A DNA stretch of 64,000 nt. Source: Planctomycetota bacterium (GTDB lineage Bacteria; Planctomycetota; Planctomycetia; Gemmatales; Gemmataceae). Numbering within the stretch: the stretch's first letter is position 1; each line of letters opens with the position of its first letter. This document shows positions 8,054 to 18,003 of the stretch, piece by piece. Below the pieces are notes generated by a model. The model was not told where the DNA came from and did no database searches. It saw nothing but the letters and a program-made list of their open reading frames with translations. The position numbers and the translations under genes were made by a program. The stretch is taken from positions 1-64,000 of the forward strand of contig JAKOSN010000073.1 of NCBI GenBank assembly GCA_029777335.1, written 5' to 3'.

Positions 8054-9139
8054 ATGGCCAGTCTGTTTAACGAATTTCGGCTCAAGGATGTCGTGCTGCG
8101 CAACCGCATCGCCGTCTCACCGATGTGCCAGTATTCCTCGGACAACGGCTTCCCCAATGACTGGCATTTCGTGCATCTGGGCTCCCGGGCCGTCGGCGGG
8201 GCGGGATTGGTGATGGTCGAGGCGACCGCCGTCTCACCCGAAGGTCGGATCAGCCCTGCTGACAGCGGGATTTACCTCGACGACCATGTGCCACCCTTTG
8301 CGCGGATCGCCCGCTTCCTGAAGGAACACGGGGCCGTCCCCGGGATCCAGCTGGCGCACGCTGGTCGCAAGGCGAGCGCGAACAAGCCGTGGGAGGGTGA
8401 CAACCACATTGACACCGACCAGGGGGGCTGGGAAACCCTCGCTCCGTCTGCGCTCGCCTTTGGCGGCAATCTGCCGAAGGTGCCTCGCGAGATGACGCTC
8501 CAGGACATCGCACGCGTTCGTGACGCATTCGTGTCAGCAACCAAAAGGGCGCTGGCGGCGGGCTTTGAATGGCTGGAACTGCACTACGCCCACGGCTATC
8601 TGGCGCATGAGTTTTACTCCCCGCTCGCCAACCGGAGAACCGACGACTACGGCGGCAGTTTCGACAACCGGATTCGCTTCCTGCTGGAGACGCTGAGCGC
8701 GGTCCGCAAGGTCTGGCCCGAACGATTACCATTGACCGTTCGTCTGTCCGTGACAGATTGGATCGAGGGCGGTGTCACCGTGGAAGAGTCCATCGAACTG
8801 GTGCGGCGGATGAAAACTGCCGGGCTGGATTTGCTCGATGTGAGTCAGAACTTTATCACCCCGGACATCTCGAAGATTCCCTGGGGACCGGGCTTCATGA
8901 TTCCCACCACCAGTCGCATCCGTCGCGAGACGGGGGTCCCAACTGCCGTGGGCTGGCTGATTACGGATCCGCACCAGGCCGACGAAGCCGTGCGCGATCA
9001 ACACACCGACCTGGTAATGCTGGCCCGAGAGATGCTACGTGACCCGTACTGGCCCTACCACGCCGCTCTCAAACTCGGCGATCAGAAAGCGTCCTCGCTC
9101 CTGCCGATCCAGTACGCTCGTGCCGTGCGCCATCGCTGA
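8054..9139 (+). CDS. Old Yellow Enzyme-family NADH:flavin oxidoreductase (YqjM-like)
   Basis: A 361-residue FMN-dependent ene-reductase that reduces activated double bonds of electrophiles such as quinones and enals with NAD(P)H. It matches the short YqjM/NamA class: VSPMCQYSS contains the class-typical Cys (residue 25), followed by HLGSRAVGGAGLVMVEATAVSPEGRI, LAHAGRKAS, the substrate-binding HYAHGYLAHEFYSPLANRRTDDYGG and the phosphate-binding C-terminal strand. AAGGAG lies 7 bases before the ATG. The divergent HxlR gene and its candidate operator suggest induction by the electrophiles the enzyme removes. Confidence 0.93.
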   Translation: MASLFNEFRLKDVVLRNRIAVSPMCQYSSDNGFPNDWHFVHLGSRAVGGAGLVMVEATAVSPEGRISPADSGIYLDDHVPPFARIARFLKEHGAVPGIQLAHAGRKASANKPWEGDNHIDTDQGGWETLAPSALAFGGNLPKVPREMTLQDIARVRDAFVSATKRALAAGFEWLELHYAHGYLAHEFYSPLANRRTDDYGGSFDNRIRFLLETLSAVRKVWPERLPLTVRLSVTDWIEGGVTVEESIELVRRMKTAGLDLLDVSQNFITPDISKIPWGPGFMIPTTSRIRRETGVPTAVGWLITDPHQADEAVRDQHTDLVMLAREMLRDPYWPYHAALKLGDQKASSLLPIQYARAVRHR

Positions 9140-9296
9140 GAGGCGCATGCAGCGAACGCCTCCCTCCGACAGACACACGGCTGGCAGTGGACCGATTCAA
9201 GATGGTGTCGGGAGTGGTGTGCTTGCCATGGGACGGGCTAACCATCCCTCACCACCCCCGCCTTCGTGGATCGCACCCGGATCGCCGTCTCCTCGT

Positions 9297-10319
9297 TCAC
9301 TTTAAGAGCGCGGATTTGAGCGGTTCACGCCACGCCCTGGTTTTCGGGTCGTACACGCCAAACCCAGAACAGAATTCCCAGTAGGCGGTGCTGAACCCCA
9401 ACCGCCGCGCCTCGCCGCTTACGAACCCGGTCCAGTTCACCCGCGAGTCCAGATCCGCCTCCTGATAGGCTCCAAACTCACCAAGAAAAAGGGGACGCTC
9501 GTGCTTTTTTCCCCAGTTCGCGGGCTGTTGGAGCGCTTTCTGAATCACTCCTTTCTCGGCGTCGCTGCCTGTCCACTTCCGTCCCTTCCATTTCGCCGAG
9601 CCCTTTACCCATGCGGCGTTCTGATGGGTAAATTCAAAGGGGTCGTAGTAGTGGATGGTGACAATCAGGTGCCGATCCTCGCTGGGCAGTTCCAGCTTCT
9701 CCAGGGCGCCAAGGGAATTCCACTTTCCGGGACCAACAATCACGGGACGGGTCGGATGGGTCTTGCGGACCACGACCAGAAGCTGGGGGATCAGCGTATT
9801 CCACTTTGCGGGCGTGAGTCTGTCATGCGGTTCGTTGAGCAACTCCAGGTAGACGTTCGCCGGTCGATCCTTGTAACGCGTGGCAATCTGCTCCCACAGC
9901 CGCACAAGGCGGGGAAAATGCTTCTCTGGATCGGTGTCCATCTCCCCGTAGTGGTGCACGTTGACGATGATGTTCAACTGGTTGGTCGTGGCCTGATCGA
10001 TCGCCCAATCCACACGTTCGGCGAATTTGGAATCGATCGTGTAAGGCGCATCAGTGGCTGCGTGGGCAGACCAGCGCACCGGCAAGCGCACCGTGTCAAA
10101 TCCTGCTTCCTTGATCGCCTTGAAATACCCGGCCGTGAGTCGGACTCCCCATTCCCCTTCTCGCGGAGCCTCCAGAGCGTTCCCCAGATTGATCCCCCGC
10201 CCCAACGCCCGATTGGCAGCGTAGGCATCCGTCGCCTTTCCCGTGGGCTTCGCCGCCCCCACCGCCGGGACCAGGCTGCCGAGGGCGAGAATTACACCGA
10301 CATAGCAAGCTGGTTTCAT
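9297..10319 (-). CDS. Secreted glycoside hydrolase family 5 (endoglucanase-like)
   Basis: A 340-residue exported (beta/alpha)8 glycosidase with a signal peptide of about 22 residues (AVGA-AK). GH5 markers are RGINLGNALE near residue 41, VRLPVRW near 77, the acid/base Glu163 in ELLNEPH, IHYYDPFEFTH near 222, and the nucleophile Glu281 in FLGEFGAY. A likely substrate is a beta-1,4-glucan or mannan; the subfamily cannot be told by eye. No carbohydrate-binding module is attached. It is the last of a run of minus-strand genes and lies 55 bases downstream of a Gfo/Idh/MocA dehydrogenase, which may process its products. Confidence 0.9.
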   Translation of the reverse strand: MKPACYVGVILALGSLVPAVGAAKPTGKATDAYAANRALGRGINLGNALEAPREGEWGVRLTAGYFKAIKEAGFDTVRLPVRWSAHAATDAPYTIDSKFAERVDWAIDQATTNQLNIIVNVHHYGEMDTDPEKHFPRLVRLWEQIATRYKDRPANVYLELLNEPHDRLTPAKWNTLIPQLLVVVRKTHPTRPVIVGPGKWNSLGALEKLELPSEDRHLIVTIHYYDPFEFTHQNAAWVKGSAKWKGRKWTGSDAEKGVIQKALQQPANWGKKHERPLFLGEFGAYQEADLDSRVNWTGFVSGEARRLGFSTAYWEFCSGFGVYDPKTRAWREPLKSALLK

Positions 10320-10374
10320 GATACACGCTCCTGTCGCTTGGACTCCCCTTGCGGGTGCCCGTTGATTGGCCGGG

Positions 10375-11730
10375 TCACGTCGGCAACTGGTACGGGGCTC
10401 GATACTGGTAACTGAGCCGCTTGTTGGCCGCTGAGTTATTGGTGAACCGTTCTGCCTTGGCGTCCCACTCCAGCAGCGATCGGGTTTTGTGGGCCAGGTT
10501 GGCGATCAGGGCAGCCGTGGTGCAGCGGTGGCCGAACTCCACCTCACACGAGGGAGTCTTTCGGCTTTTAACGCAATCCAGGAAGTTACGGGCGTGATCC
10601 GCATCGCGAATGCGTCCCTCCACGCGCCGCGCCTCGATCTTCGCCTTGGCGCCCTTGCGCCACCCGCGTTCTCGTTCTCGATCCAGGGGAGTACGGGCGG
10701 CAAACTCGTTGGGCGTGACTACCTCTGGAACAATCTCGAAGCCATTGGTGCGGAAGTACATCGTTCCCTTGGTGCCGCGAAATTCAATCTCACAGGGACG
10801 CGCGGCGGCCCCGGCACCGTTGGCATTGAACTGGGAGAATGTCACCAGGGTGTCCCCGGGATAGTGCCAGAGCACTTCCAGGGTATCGGGGACCTCGCGA
10901 TTGTCATAGTTGGCGAACTTGCCACCCAGCGCCACCACGGCGCGCGGCGCATTCACACCAAGCGACGCATGAATCTGCGCCAGGTAATGCACACCAAAGT
11001 TGGTGAGCTGACCTCCCGAGTAGTCGTAAAACCAGCGAAAGCGATAAAACGTGCGATTCTTGTTGTAGCGGCGTTTGGGAGCCGGTCCCAGCCACGCGTC
11101 CCAGTCGAAATCGCTGGGCGGCTCGCCATCCGGGGGATTGCCGATGCCCTGGGGCCACTCGTTCTGGATGTGAAAACACCGGACCACCGTCACCTTGCCA
11201 AGAGCCCCCTCACGAATCAGTCTGGCGGCTTCCTTGCAGTAGTCATTCGACATGCGTTGAATGCCTACTTGCACCACTCGCTCATTGGTCCTGGCCGCCT
11301 TGATCATCGCCTGGCCTTCCGCCACACAGAGCGAGAGCGGTTTTTCGACATAGACATCCTTCTTCGCCTGGCAAGCGTGGATGGTTTGCAGGGCATGCCA
11401 GTGGTCCGGAGTGGCGATCACCACGGCATCGAGGTCTTTTCGCTCCAGCAATTTGCGGTAGTCGCGAAACTGCTGCGGGCTGCCGCCAATCTTCTTCGTG
11501 GCGAAATCCAGGTAGGGTTGATAGATGTCGCAGATGGCCGCGATCTCTGCATCCTTGTGTTCAAGGAAGGCACTAAGAACCTGATCGCCACGGTTGCCCA
11601 GACCGATGAATCCAAGGCGAACGCGCTCGCTGGCACCGAGAACCCGCGTGGCGCTCAGCGCGCTCGTCGCGGTGGCCAATCCGGCCAGGGTGGCCGTTTT
11701 GGTAAAACCCCTGCGTGTCATCTGTGTCAT
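10375..11730 (-). CDS. TAT-exported Gfo/Idh/MocA-family dehydrogenase (copy A)
   Basis: A roughly 451-residue NAD(P)-dependent oxidoreductase. A twin-arginine signal ([16 protein letters not shown]) precedes the Rossmann motif [12 protein letters not shown]. Further family marks are [15 protein letters not shown] and the catalytic-site [11 protein letters not shown], followed by the alpha/beta dimerisation domain with the planctomycete-typical segment [16 protein letters not shown]. Its substrate is unknown, probably a sugar or sugar-derived alcohol. I prefer the second ATG (11730), six bases after AAGGGG; the first ATG at 11736 abuts that sequence. TAT export of folded, cofactor-loaded Gfo/Idh/MocA proteins is common in planctomycetes. 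Confidence 0.88.
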   Translation of the reverse strand: MTQMTRRGFTKTATLAGLATATSALSATRVLGASERVRLGFIGLGNRGDQVLSAFLEHKDAEIAAICDIYQPYLDFATKKIGGSPQQFRDYRKLLERKDLDAVVIATPDHWHALQTIHACQAKKDVYVEKPLSLCVAEGQAMIKAARTNERVVQVGIQRMSNDYCKEAARLIREGALGKVTVVRCFHIQNEWPQGIGNPPDGEPPSDFDWDAWLGPAPKRRYNKNRTFYRFRWFYDYSGGQLTNFGVHYLAQIHASLGVNAPRAVVALGGKFANYDNREVPDTLEVLWHYPGDTLVTFSQFNANGAGAAARPCEIEFRGTKGTMYFRTNGFEIVPEVVTPNEFAARTPLDRERERGWRKGAKAKIEARRVEGRIRDADHARNFLDCVKSRKTPSCEVEFGHRCTTAALIANLAHKTRSLLEWDAKAERFTNNSAANKRLSYQYRAPYQLPT

Positions 11731-11970
11731 TGTCATCCCCTTTTAAGACCCTCTTTAACCCTGATCACGCCACCGGCCAACTGTGCGTGCGGGCGCAACT
11801 TCTGCAGGCAAGTCTACCCGAGAGGATCACTCAGGACGAGTCCTTACTTCCTCCTTGTTCTGCTCACTCGTTGCCAGGCGAACAGTCACCCCCATGACAC
11901 CAAGGGAAGGCTCGCTCCGAAGGAGGCACTGGGAACACGATCTCCCGGTGCAACGATCAGAGCCTCACGC

Positions 11971-13359
11971 TCACCGATAGCGGACCCCGCCCTTCATCAC
12001 CAATTTAACCTTTCGCAGAGCCTTTATATCGCTTGAAGGGTCGCCTTCCACCGCAAGCAGATCGGCCAGGTAGCCTGGTTTCACTCGACCAAGTCGATCG
12101 TCCAGGTGAAGCACCTTGGCGGCAATCGAGGTGGCGGACCGCAGCGCCTCGGTTGGCTTCATTCCGTACGCCACCAGGAGCTCCAGTTCACGCACTCCGT
12201 CGCCGTGGGCGAACACGCCGATATCGCTCCCATTGGCGATGATGACCCCGGCTTCCAGCGCTTCCTTGAAGGTCGCACGCTTGCTCTTGATCGTGGGAGG
12301 TTCAGGCTCCGTCCCCTGTCGCCACCCGCGGTAAGCGGCCGCCTCCGCAGCAGCCAGTGTGGGACACAATGCCACCCCCTTGCCGGCCATCAGGCGAAAC
12401 ACCTCGATGTCGCCCCCATCGCCATGCTCGATGGTCTCGGCACCTGCCAGCGTGGCCCGGCGCATCCCTTCCTTGGTCATGGCATGGACACAGACCGGAC
12501 ACCCGGCGGAACGGGCCGTCTCGACCACCAGTTTTAATTCCTCGATCGAGAAGGTGGGTGCCCCGCCCCTTTTGGGATCCCAGGTATCCGCATAGACCTT
12601 GATCCAGTCAGCGCCCCGACCAATCTGATCACGCACCACCCGCCGCAGATTCTCTCCATCCGCCTCCTCGGCGCCCTGGGGAATGGACCACTCGGGAGCA
12701 AACCCTCGTGGAGCATAGCTGCGCGTGGCCACGATCGCCCGTGTGGTGACCAGCATGCGCGGCCCGGGGATGATCTTCTGTTCAATCGCCTGCTTCAGCC
12801 CCACATCCGCATACCCCGCTCCCTCCGTTCCCAGATCGCGAACGGTGGTGAATCCCGAGAGGAGGTCGTTCCGCAGATGGTTCGTGGCCCGACAAACACG
12901 CAGGGAGAGCGGTTCCTTCAGCACCTGATCGTCCCAGGTTGTTTCGTTGTAGGGGTGGAGCAAAACGTGAGTGTGTGCATCGATCAACCCAGGGAGAAGT
13001 GTCGTTCTGGGAAGCTCGATGGTACGGGCTCCCTCGGGAATCTTGACCTCGGCGGCAGACCCGACTGCCTCGATGCGCTCCCCGCGAACGACGACCACCC
13101 AGTTGTCGTGCAGCTTTGGAGTCACCCCGTCGAACACCCGTGCGGGCCGAAGCACCACGGGCGATGTGTCTGCTACTGCTGGTTGAGTCGCCTCTGGACT
13201 GCCCTCTGCGGTAATCAACAGGGGATCCTGAGCGTGGCTTGACTCCCTGGTGTCACGACCACTCGACGCACTTTTGGAGGTAGCAGGCGTTGAACTCTGC
13301 GAACTGCATCCCATCACCACAAGTGCCCAGCAACCGACGGTCAGCAGCAGCCCTCGCAT
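11971..13359 (-). CDS. Amidohydrolase-family lipoprotein
   Basis: A 462-residue metal-dependent hydrolase of the amidohydrolase superfamily, prolidase/imidazolonepropionase-like branch. The start with AAGGAG six bases upstream gives MRGLLLTVGCWALVVMGCSS, a lipoprotein signal with Cys at the VMGC lipobox, so it is membrane-anchored. Metal ligands visible are HTH in LIDAHTHVLLHP, the Lys of DWIKVYADTWD, His in CVHAMTKEG, His in IEHGDGG, and Asp in NGSDIGVFAHG. Residues 20-60 form a Ser/Thr-rich linker. A substrate such as a cyclic amide or an Xaa-Pro dipeptide cannot be inferred. The longer frame upstream of this ATG has no signal or ribosome site and was discarded. Confidence 0.88.
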   Translation of the reverse strand: MRGLLLTVGCWALVVMGCSSQSSTPATSKSASSGRDTRESSHAQDPLLITAEGSPEATQPAVADTSPVVLRPARVFDGVTPKLHDNWVVVVRGERIEAVGSAAEVKIPEGARTIELPRTTLLPGLIDAHTHVLLHPYNETTWDDQVLKEPLSLRVCRATNHLRNDLLSGFTTVRDLGTEGAGYADVGLKQAIEQKIIPGPRMLVTTRAIVATRSYAPRGFAPEWSIPQGAEEADGENLRRVVRDQIGRGADWIKVYADTWDPKRGGAPTFSIEELKLVVETARSAGCPVCVHAMTKEGMRRATLAGAETIEHGDGGDIEVFRLMAGKGVALCPTLAAAEAAAYRGWRQGTEPEPPTIKSKRATFKEALEAGVIIANGSDIGVFAHGDGVRELELLVAYGMKPTEALRSATSIAAKVLHLDDRLGRVKPGYLADLLAVEGDPSSDIKALRKVKLVMKGGVRYR

Positions 13360-13514
13360 GACGAACTCCTTGGTAAATGACGGGATAATGTCACCAGCGT
13401 CTGGTGCCGACACTTTCGCAAGCCAGGAAACGCGAACAGCCCGGAACACGAGAGGAGGACAGGAGTCCCACCTTCGCGCCCCGGGCTGGCAGAGAAAGCC
13501 ACCTCTACCGAGGG

Positions 13515-14921
13515 TTACTTTACCTCGGGCGGCTGAAGCGTCTTGAGCACCTGTCCGTTGGTAGCATTGTATAGCCGGACCACGCCTTCCTCGCCACCCA
13601 CGGCCGCCAGCGTGCCATCACTGCTGACCGCCAGGGCATAAAGGAAGTCGTTGTTGCCCTGCAAATTGCGTGTGTTGCCACCATTATCGACATTCCAGAA
13701 GCGCACCTGCTTGTCGCCACTGCAGGTGGCGAACTGCGTCGTTGTGCCCACAAACACCAGCATGGTCACCTGTTTGGTGTGGGCATTGTTGATCGTCCGC
13801 ACCTGTTCGCCCTTCTCAAAATCCCAGATCTTGACGACATTATCGGCGCCCCCGCTGGCGAGCATCTTGCCATCATTCTTCCAACCGACGCCCAGGACGT
13901 GGTGCGTGTGGCCCTCAAACGCCTTGATAAACTTGCCGCTGGGGACCTCGAACGTCTTGACGAACTTGTCCGCGCCGCAGGTGGCCAGTTTCGTTCCATC
14001 CGGGCTGAAGCAAACGCCAAAGACCGTGTCGCTGTGGCCATTCTTGATATCGACGACCAGTTTCCCCGTGGCGCCCTCAAAAAGTTTGATCTCGCCGTCC
14101 TCCGTGGGAGCGCCGCCCCCCGTTGCCAGATATTTCCCATCCTTGGAGTAGGCCAGTGCCACCACGCGTTCACTAAAGCCAGTCAGCTTCTGCTTGACCG
14201 CGCCCGAGGCGGCATCCCACAGGGTCACCTCCTGAAAACTACCGCTGGCGATCGTCTTGCCGTCCGGGCTGTAGGCCAGTGATTCCACCAGAGAGATATG
14301 AGCTGCCTTGATCGGCTTGCCATCGACGCCGACCAACTTGGGATCAATCAAGGAACGAAGATATTTCCCCTCCTTGGCATCGTAGACATGAATCTGATTG
14401 CCGCGTGCTGCGATCACCAGGGTTTTGTCGGGGCTAATCGCCACGCCGCGGACCGGATGCACGTCGGCGGAGGGTTGCTGCACAATCACCTTGGTCTTTT
14501 CCCGCATCCCGGTTGGTGGTTTGGCGCCCTGGTCGATCCAGAGTTTGATGGTCGCCAGTTCCTGCGGGGTCAATGGCTCCTCACTCCGCGGCGGCATGAA
14601 CGGTTTCTGCATCTTGCGCGCGAGTTTGTAGAGCAAACTCTGCTCGCTCTTGCCGGCTTCGACCGACTTGCCATGTTTTCCGCCCTTGATCATTTCTTCA
14701 TACGAACTCACATCGAAGCGGCCTTCCTTGACATTGCCGCTGTGGCAGACCGAACACTTGTTGAGCAAGATGGGCTCGATATCCTTCTCGTACACCACCG
14801 GATCCTTCCGGGTGAGAGCGACCACCTTGATCTCGTCTTCTCCAGGCCGACGTTTGATCTCATCGGCGAACGCGACATTGGCGAGGACAGCCAGGAGGGC
14901 GAGAGTGAGAAGCGAACGCAT
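13515..14921 (-). CDS. Secreted c-type cytochrome fused to a WD40 propeller
   Basis: A 468-residue exported protein with a Sec signal (ANVAFA-DE). Residues 45-130 form a planctomycete cytochrome c domain with one haem site CSVCH, a distal Met probably in KPFMPPRSEEPLT, and LATIKLWIDQGAKPP. Residues 165-465 hold about seven WD40 repeats (for example VRGVAISPDKTLVIAARGNQIHVYD and VFGVCFSPDGTKLATCGADKFVKTF). The start has AAGGAG seven bases upstream. It follows the PPC-domain gene on the same strand by 132 bases, with a strong hairpin in between. In planctomycetes such cytochrome-propeller proteins commonly sit beside PPC-domain proteins. The biochemical role is unknown. Confidence 0.9.
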   Translation of the reverse strand: MRSLLTLALLAVLANVAFADEIKRRPGEDEIKVVALTRKDPVVYEKDIEPILLNKCSVCHSGNVKEGRFDVSSYEEMIKGGKHGKSVEAGKSEQSLLYKLARKMQKPFMPPRSEEPLTPQELATIKLWIDQGAKPPTGMREKTKVIVQQPSADVHPVRGVAISPDKTLVIAARGNQIHVYDAKEGKYLRSLIDPKLVGVDGKPIKAAHISLVESLAYSPDGKTIASGSFQEVTLWDAASGAVKQKLTGFSERVVALAYSKDGKYLATGGGAPTEDGEIKLFEGATGKLVVDIKNGHSDTVFGVCFSPDGTKLATCGADKFVKTFEVPSGKFIKAFEGHTHHVLGVGWKNDGKMLASGGADNVVKIWDFEKGEQVRTINNAHTKQVTMLVFVGTTTQFATCSGDKQVRFWNVDNGGNTRNLQGNNDFLYALAVSSDGTLAAVGGEEGVVRLYNATNGQVLKTLQPPEVK

Positions 14922-14975
14922 GAGAGAACTCCTTGGCGGCGGGATCGTTTGACACAGAGTTGTCTGGAGAGCCCC

Positions 14976-15007
14976 CTCTCCTCGCACGGATCAAGGCGCG
15001 AGGAGAG
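14976..15007 (-). terminator. Intercistronic hairpin between the PPC and WD40/cytochrome genes
   Basis: Perfect 10-bp inverted repeat CTCTCCTCGC / GCGAGGAGAG with a 12-base loop. It lies 46 bases after the PPC gene stop and about 54 bases before the WD40/cytochrome start. There is no T-run after it, so it may be an mRNA stability or processing stem or a weak terminator rather than a full stop to transcription. Confidence 0.5.
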
Positions 15008-15053
15008 AGAACCGTTCAGCGATCGTGCTCCGTGAAAACTGGTTAGAGGCGGG

Positions 15054-17660
15054 TTATTTCACCACGTTCAGGTTAAATTTCGCTTCCTGCACCACAGGCA
15101 CCTTGTCCGCGAACATTGCCGTGACCTTGACCACGAGGTTACTCCGTGCGCCCGGAGTGGCATTGCCGCCAACCCCGACCAGCAACTTGGCCTCGTTCTG
15201 GCCTGCGGGAATGGTGACGGCGGCGGCATTCACATCCTTCACCCCGCTCGGCGGCACCAGTTCCACCTTGAACGGTCCGTTGTAGTCAAACAGGCGCGTG
15301 ACCTTGACCACCACCTCCGTCTGCATTCCCTTCTGAACGTTGGTTTTGGGAGTGGTGAGCGCCACCGTGGCCAGGTTCTTGGGGAGTACCACCACGGTCA
15401 CCGGGGTCGAGGGGAGAATGAACGGCGTGTTCTGCTTCTGCTTGGCCATCGGATCCTTGTTCCAGGGGAACTGCGTCTGGCCGTAGAGAACCAGGTTGTA
15501 GGTACCCGGCGGGGTGTTGTTACTCACGTTGACCGTGAGCGTGCCGTCGTCCTTCCCCGGGTTGAGGGTGATGCCCTGGATGGTGAGCCCTTGCGGGAGG
15601 TAGGGAGTCATTCCCTGGAGAGTTTGCTGGTTCTGAATCTGTACGGGGGTCTTGCACTCCGGCCAGAGCCGACCCAGTTTCACCGAAACCGTTGCCTTGC
15701 CCCCCTGAGGAATCATGCCGTTGTCAATCTTCGCCACCAGGTTAAACGGCGGCTTGCCGCGCACCGCCAACGGCAAGGCCCGATCCATGCGTGCCACCGC
15801 CGGCGCATTCTGCCCCTGTTGCAATGGCCAGGTGATGCTCCCGGCGCGCGCCTCGCGCACCACCGATTTGCCCTTGATGGTCGCCGTCCCCTTGATCTTG
15901 ATGTCCCCGGTCCACACCTTGGCATCCGGCGCCCCGTTGAGGACCAGCAAGCCGTGCTTCATCGACCCGGCCAGCGTTTGCGGCGGGCAGGTCACGCCCG
16001 GAGGCAGTCCCTCCACGGTCAGAGCAATATCCTCGTTAAAGCCATCCCGACGCCAGGCGAACACGCTGAAGAACTGGCTGCCCCCCGCGTAAACCGTACC
16101 CGCATCGGGACGCTTGGAGTCGGCCGCCACGGCGACCAGGCGGAAATCGGGCTCTTCGTGGGAGATGCGCACCGTGTACAGATTGCGCGGGCCGGATTGA
16201 CTGGTCGCGGTCCGACTGCTGACCAGAAGCTGATATTTGCCATCCGCAGGAACCACAAAGCGATACGGAGCCGGATCCTGGCTGAAGGCAAAGAACTTGT
16301 TGCCCAGTGTGTCGGTGGTATCGTCCTGCTCGGCGATCGTCCCCTTGCTGGCGGCGCTCTTCAGGATGAAGTACATATCGCCAACCGCACCCATACGATC
16401 GCTTACCAGATCGATAAAGTAGATTTCCCCCTTCTTGGCGCTGAAGGTGTACCAGTCGAGGTCGCCCGGTTTCTCGATGCGCCCTGCGATTTCACAGGGA
16501 AGCGTGATCTCCTGCGCGGTTTCCACTGTTTTGTTCTTCTCGTTGTCGAGAACCACAGGCGCCTGAGCAAACTTGATGAAGATGGGGTTGGAGACTCCAT
16601 TGGGAGTACGAAGACGATACTCGAACCCGTCGAGGGCAGTCATCGCGGGAGGGATGTGGCCCGTATACGCCAGCTGGGTCCGGGCAACCGGATCTGCGGG
16701 AGCGGTGATGGTCACCGTCGCCTTTTCAAGCACCTCGCCCTCGATCGTGACCGCCGTGGGATCCTTCTGCCCTCCCGGGAGGTTGCGTCCATACAGAGTC
16801 ACCTGTGCCGCTTTCCCTGGTTCGATGGCCGGAGGGTAGACCGCATCAATCCAGGGGCCGGTGCTGATGGTTAATCGGTAGAAGTGCTCGGCGTTTCCCT
16901 GAGTGTGCGTAAACTCGCACAGCCGGACGAGGTAATCGCCATCGGCCGGAATCACACAATCCAACACCACATCGTTATCGTTGTAACGGCTGACGTTGCT
17001 GGCCACGAGCTTGTTCTGCATCGAGTAGATCTTCATCTCCGGATCGAAGCGGCTATCGATGCTGGAGGCCAGACAGCTGAAAACAACACGTTGCCCCTTC
17101 TTGGCGGTAAACTGATAGTAGTCCACATCGACCTGGTTGGTGAGTGAACCATTGACAGTGGTGTTCAGGGTGACCCGTTGGGCCTGATCCACGTCGCTAT
17201 TGGGCTCTTTCTCAAGCACTTCCGGGAGATCTCCGATCACAAAGGTGCGCGGATTGCTAATCCCCCACTCATTGATCATTCGCACATCGTGATTGCCCAG
17301 AGGAACATCGGCGGGGATGGTCACCTTGAACTTGGAGATCACGGTCGCCTTGTTCCGTTGTCCACGTTTGGGATTCTTCGGATCGGGAGGCGCGACCGTC
17401 GTCTCGATCGGCTCTGATTTGATGGTCGGATGGCTGAAGACAAGTTTCTCGGGTGCCTCGATATCGATCCCGGTAAGGGTCACCTCGACCGTGGTTCCCG
17501 CCTTGGCCCCAGGCGGGACCACCGTCAGCAGACGCGGTTGGGGAAGGCCAGAGTTCACTTGTTGAGCCGCGACGGGAGCGGCGAGGCAAGTGATCAGAGC
17601 CAGGAGAGCGGCGCAGCCCCCCCAACGAAACGGTCGCTGAGACAGAGAGATCGGCACCAT
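15054..17660 (-). CDS. Large secreted protein with bacterial pre-peptidase C-terminal (PPC) domains
   Basis: An 868-residue exported beta-rich protein. The signal peptide is about residues 1-32 (VAAQ-QV). After an IPT/TIG-like start (LTVVPPGAKAGTTVEVTLTGIDI), a PPC domain is visible around residues 150-270 (EPNSDVDQAQRVTLNTTVNGSL...DVDYYQFTAKKGQRVVFSC) and a second around 385-510 (ETAQEITLPCEIAGRIEKPGDLDWYTFSAKKGEIYFID). Several Ig-like strands follow to the C-terminus. The ATG is preceded by AGGGGGGT. It probably forms a transcription unit with the cytochrome-WD40 gene downstream. This pairing is frequent in planctomycetes, but I know of no established function. Confidence 0.88.
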   Translation of the reverse strand: MVPISLSQRPFRWGGCAALLALITCLAAPVAAQQVNSGLPQPRLLTVVPPGAKAGTTVEVTLTGIDIEAPEKLVFSHPTIKSEPIETTVAPPDPKNPKRGQRNKATVISKFKVTIPADVPLGNHDVRMINEWGISNPRTFVIGDLPEVLEKEPNSDVDQAQRVTLNTTVNGSLTNQVDVDYYQFTAKKGQRVVFSCLASSIDSRFDPEMKIYSMQNKLVASNVSRYNDNDVVLDCVIPADGDYLVRLCEFTHTQGNAEHFYRLTISTGPWIDAVYPPAIEPGKAAQVTLYGRNLPGGQKDPTAVTIEGEVLEKATVTITAPADPVARTQLAYTGHIPPAMTALDGFEYRLRTPNGVSNPIFIKFAQAPVVLDNEKNKTVETAQEITLPCEIAGRIEKPGDLDWYTFSAKKGEIYFIDLVSDRMGAVGDMYFILKSAASKGTIAEQDDTTDTLGNKFFAFSQDPAPYRFVVPADGKYQLLVSSRTATSQSGPRNLYTVRISHEEPDFRLVAVAADSKRPDAGTVYAGGSQFFSVFAWRRDGFNEDIALTVEGLPPGVTCPPQTLAGSMKHGLLVLNGAPDAKVWTGDIKIKGTATIKGKSVVREARAGSITWPLQQGQNAPAVARMDRALPLAVRGKPPFNLVAKIDNGMIPQGGKATVSVKLGRLWPECKTPVQIQNQQTLQGMTPYLPQGLTIQGITLNPGKDDGTLTVNVSNNTPPGTYNLVLYGQTQFPWNKDPMAKQKQNTPFILPSTPVTVVVLPKNLATVALTTPKTNVQKGMQTEVVVKVTRLFDYNGPFKVELVPPSGVKDVNAAAVTIPAGQNEAKLLVGVGGNATPGARSNLVVKVTAMFADKVPVVQEAKFNLNVVK

Positions 17661-18003
17661 AATACCCCCCTGAAAGTCATGTATGGCCTGGAGCCAGTGG
17701 TGAGTGGGCGGTGGGACAGTCGGCAGGCAAGGTCATTGGTTGGTTGTTGCTGGCAAGGGAGCGGCTCCCTCATTCGTATCATGGTAATCTATCCTGGCGC
17801 GGGGTCAAGCATCTATTCACCCAGTTGTTTAGTTCGCGCCACGGAGGCAAGATGCTCCGTGAAAAAAGGGTGAGCACCGCGCAGAATCCGCGGTTCGGCG
17901 CGGACAGGAGTTATGCTGAACGATAGGTCAAACACAAGCCGCCCCCCGACCATCCAGCCTGTTGGCCGATGGCGGATATTTCCCCTCACAAAGTGATGCA
18001 AGC
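17661..18003. other. Divergent promoter region, no gene
   Basis: These 343 bases separate the minus-strand PPC gene from the plus-strand histidine kinase. Two symmetrical elements stand out: AGGGAGC-G-GCTCCCT at 17756-17770, and CACGGAG with CTCCGTG at 17840-17846 and 17855-17861 followed by six A. Neither has a T-run in the right place for a terminator. They could be operator or leader stems for either gene. I see no small gene. Confidence 0.4.

Noticed and set aside
17962-18003. TTG start for the histidine kinase
   Set aside because: It adds 14 polar residues before the first membrane helix and lacks a ribosome site; the ATG at 18004 fits PhoR-like proteins better.
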